This document shows positions 59,291 to 60,000 of a stretch of DNA of 60,000 bases, one piece after another. Position numbers and translations under genes: made by a program. The number at the start of each line of letters is the position of its first letter. The first letter of the stretch is position 1. The notes below the pieces were generated by a model. The model searched no databases. It was given only the letters and a program-made list of their open reading frames with translations, and was not told where the DNA came from. This DNA comes from Cryptomeria japonica (taxonomy: Eukaryota > Streptophyta > Pinopsida > Cupressales > Cupressaceae), in NCBI RefSeq assembly GCF_030272615.1, contig NC_081415.1, positions 513,992,034-514,052,033 of the forward strand, in the 5' to 3' direction.

Positions 59291-60000
59291 ATGATGAAGA
59301 AAGAGGTTCCTAAGTTCAACAAGGATAACTACAAGATCTGGAAAGATACAATGAAGATCTACATCAAAGGTCTTGGTGTACAATATTGGAAGCAAGTTGA
59401 AAAAAAATATTTTTCTCCTACTACTACTCCCTTGACACCAGATGAACTCGAAAAGCAACAGGAGAACATGCAAGAATTAGAAGCTATTGTTAGTACTTTA
59501 TATGATTCAGAATATATTAATGTTCAAGGATTGAAAACTATAGGTAAGGTTTGAGAAAAGTTAGATATAATCAATGGAGGAGATGAGCATGTACAAAGAG
59601 CCAAAGAGGAAAGCTTGAGAGGAAAGTGTGATGATATGAGAATTCTTGAAGGAGAAAATATTGCATAGTATGGTCAGAGAATCAAAGAATTTGTTGGTGG
59701 CATAAAGAGTGTTAGACGTAAAATAGATGATGATGCAATAGTAAGTAAAATGCTTAGAACTCTTCAACCTTAGTATACTATAAGAGTATCTGCAATCCAA
59801 GAACAAAGATCAATTTCAAAGGATATGATAACAATTGATTCAATAATTGGTAAGCTTACAACTTTTGAGTTGAATAGTTTTGACAATAGTGTGACAAAAT
59901 CTACTAAATCGACCTTTCAAGCTTTTGTTATCGATTCATTTTCTAGAAAAGGAAAAGATACATGTCAAAATAATGAGTGCAGGTCAAGTCATGGAAGTAA
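59291..60000 (+). pseudogene. Ty1/copia gag, partial at the window edge
   Basis: The frame starts MMKKEVPKFNKDNYKIWKDT, the usual N-terminus of plant copia gag (UBN2-type), with YIKGLGVQYWKQVE, later EEFVGG-like IKEFVGGIKS and ISKDMITIDSIIGKLTTFEL. Stops at 59552, about 59666 and about 59771 fall where relatives have Trp, Gln and Gln. The frame is otherwise open to the end of the window. The protein would form the virus-like particle coat. Protease, integrase and RT are expected beyond 60000. Confidence 0.85.

Overview
The window looks like nuclear DNA from a large, repeat-rich plant genome, most likely a conifer. The evidence is AT-rich non-coding DNA, plant-type GT-AG introns, a plant PPR gene fragment, and plant-specific transposon families (CACTA/En-Spm, Tat-like Ty3/gypsy with a second RNase H, Ty1/copia, LINEs with a plant RNase H). 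I see no intact host gene, no tRNA or rRNA gene and no CRISPR. The species cannot be fixed from this sequence alone.

Layout. 1-8.8 kb holds decayed LTR retrotransposons: a 3' LTR with its polypurine tract (2160-3301), a copia LTR fragment, a second LTR type (3667-4785), and a minus-strand gag-protease pseudogene (8783 down to 4943) split by an LTR (5823-6910) of the same family as the first. 8.8-17.3 kb is mostly featureless apart from a minus-strand LINE RNase H relic (about 12.56-13.07 kb). A 5'-truncated non-LTR insertion with an 18-bp target-site duplication lies at 17364-18281. 18.3-22.4 kb holds nothing I can name.

The core, 22.4-54.8 kb, is a nest. A LINE of the same family as the 17.4-kb copy (outer host, about 22410-54823) is split by a CACTA DNA transposon at 22973-53176. 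The CACTA ends are CACTA...TAGTG with a 16-bp terminal inverted repeat, a 3-bp CTA target-site duplication and shared subterminal motifs. It carries a captured PPR fragment, a TNP2-type transposase gene with introns (25.7-42.8 kb), a TNPA-like second gene (43.2-46.0 kb), an unrecognised 3.6-kb minus-strand gene (50.6-47.0 kb) and an array of about 130-bp repeats (50.9-52.75 kb). The TNP2 gene is itself split by a minus-strand Tat-like Ty3/gypsy element (26628-39436). That element has protease, G-patch, RT, a degenerate first RNase H, a second RNase H and integrase, but no gag capsid or zinc knuckle that I can find. It also carries an antisense, intron-containing plant mobile domain (PMD) gene between pol and the 3' LTR. 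The order of events is therefore LINE first, then CACTA, then gypsy.

54.8-60 kb holds a minus-strand LINE 3' end, a primer-binding-site-like stretch, and a Ty1/copia 5' LTR (57702-59216) with the start of its gag gene running off the window.

Almost all coding sequence is mutated. Where the lost codon can be inferred, premature stops are nearly always CAG, CAA or CGA changed to TAG, TAA or TGA, or TGG changed to a stop. This is the signature expected from deamination of methylated cytosine in silenced transposons. The points I would follow first are the extra ORF downstream of RNase H in the LINE, the antisense PMD gene in a gag-less Tat-like element, the 75-bp internal sequence outside the gypsy 5' LTR, and the unknown gene with its neighbouring palindromic repeat array.
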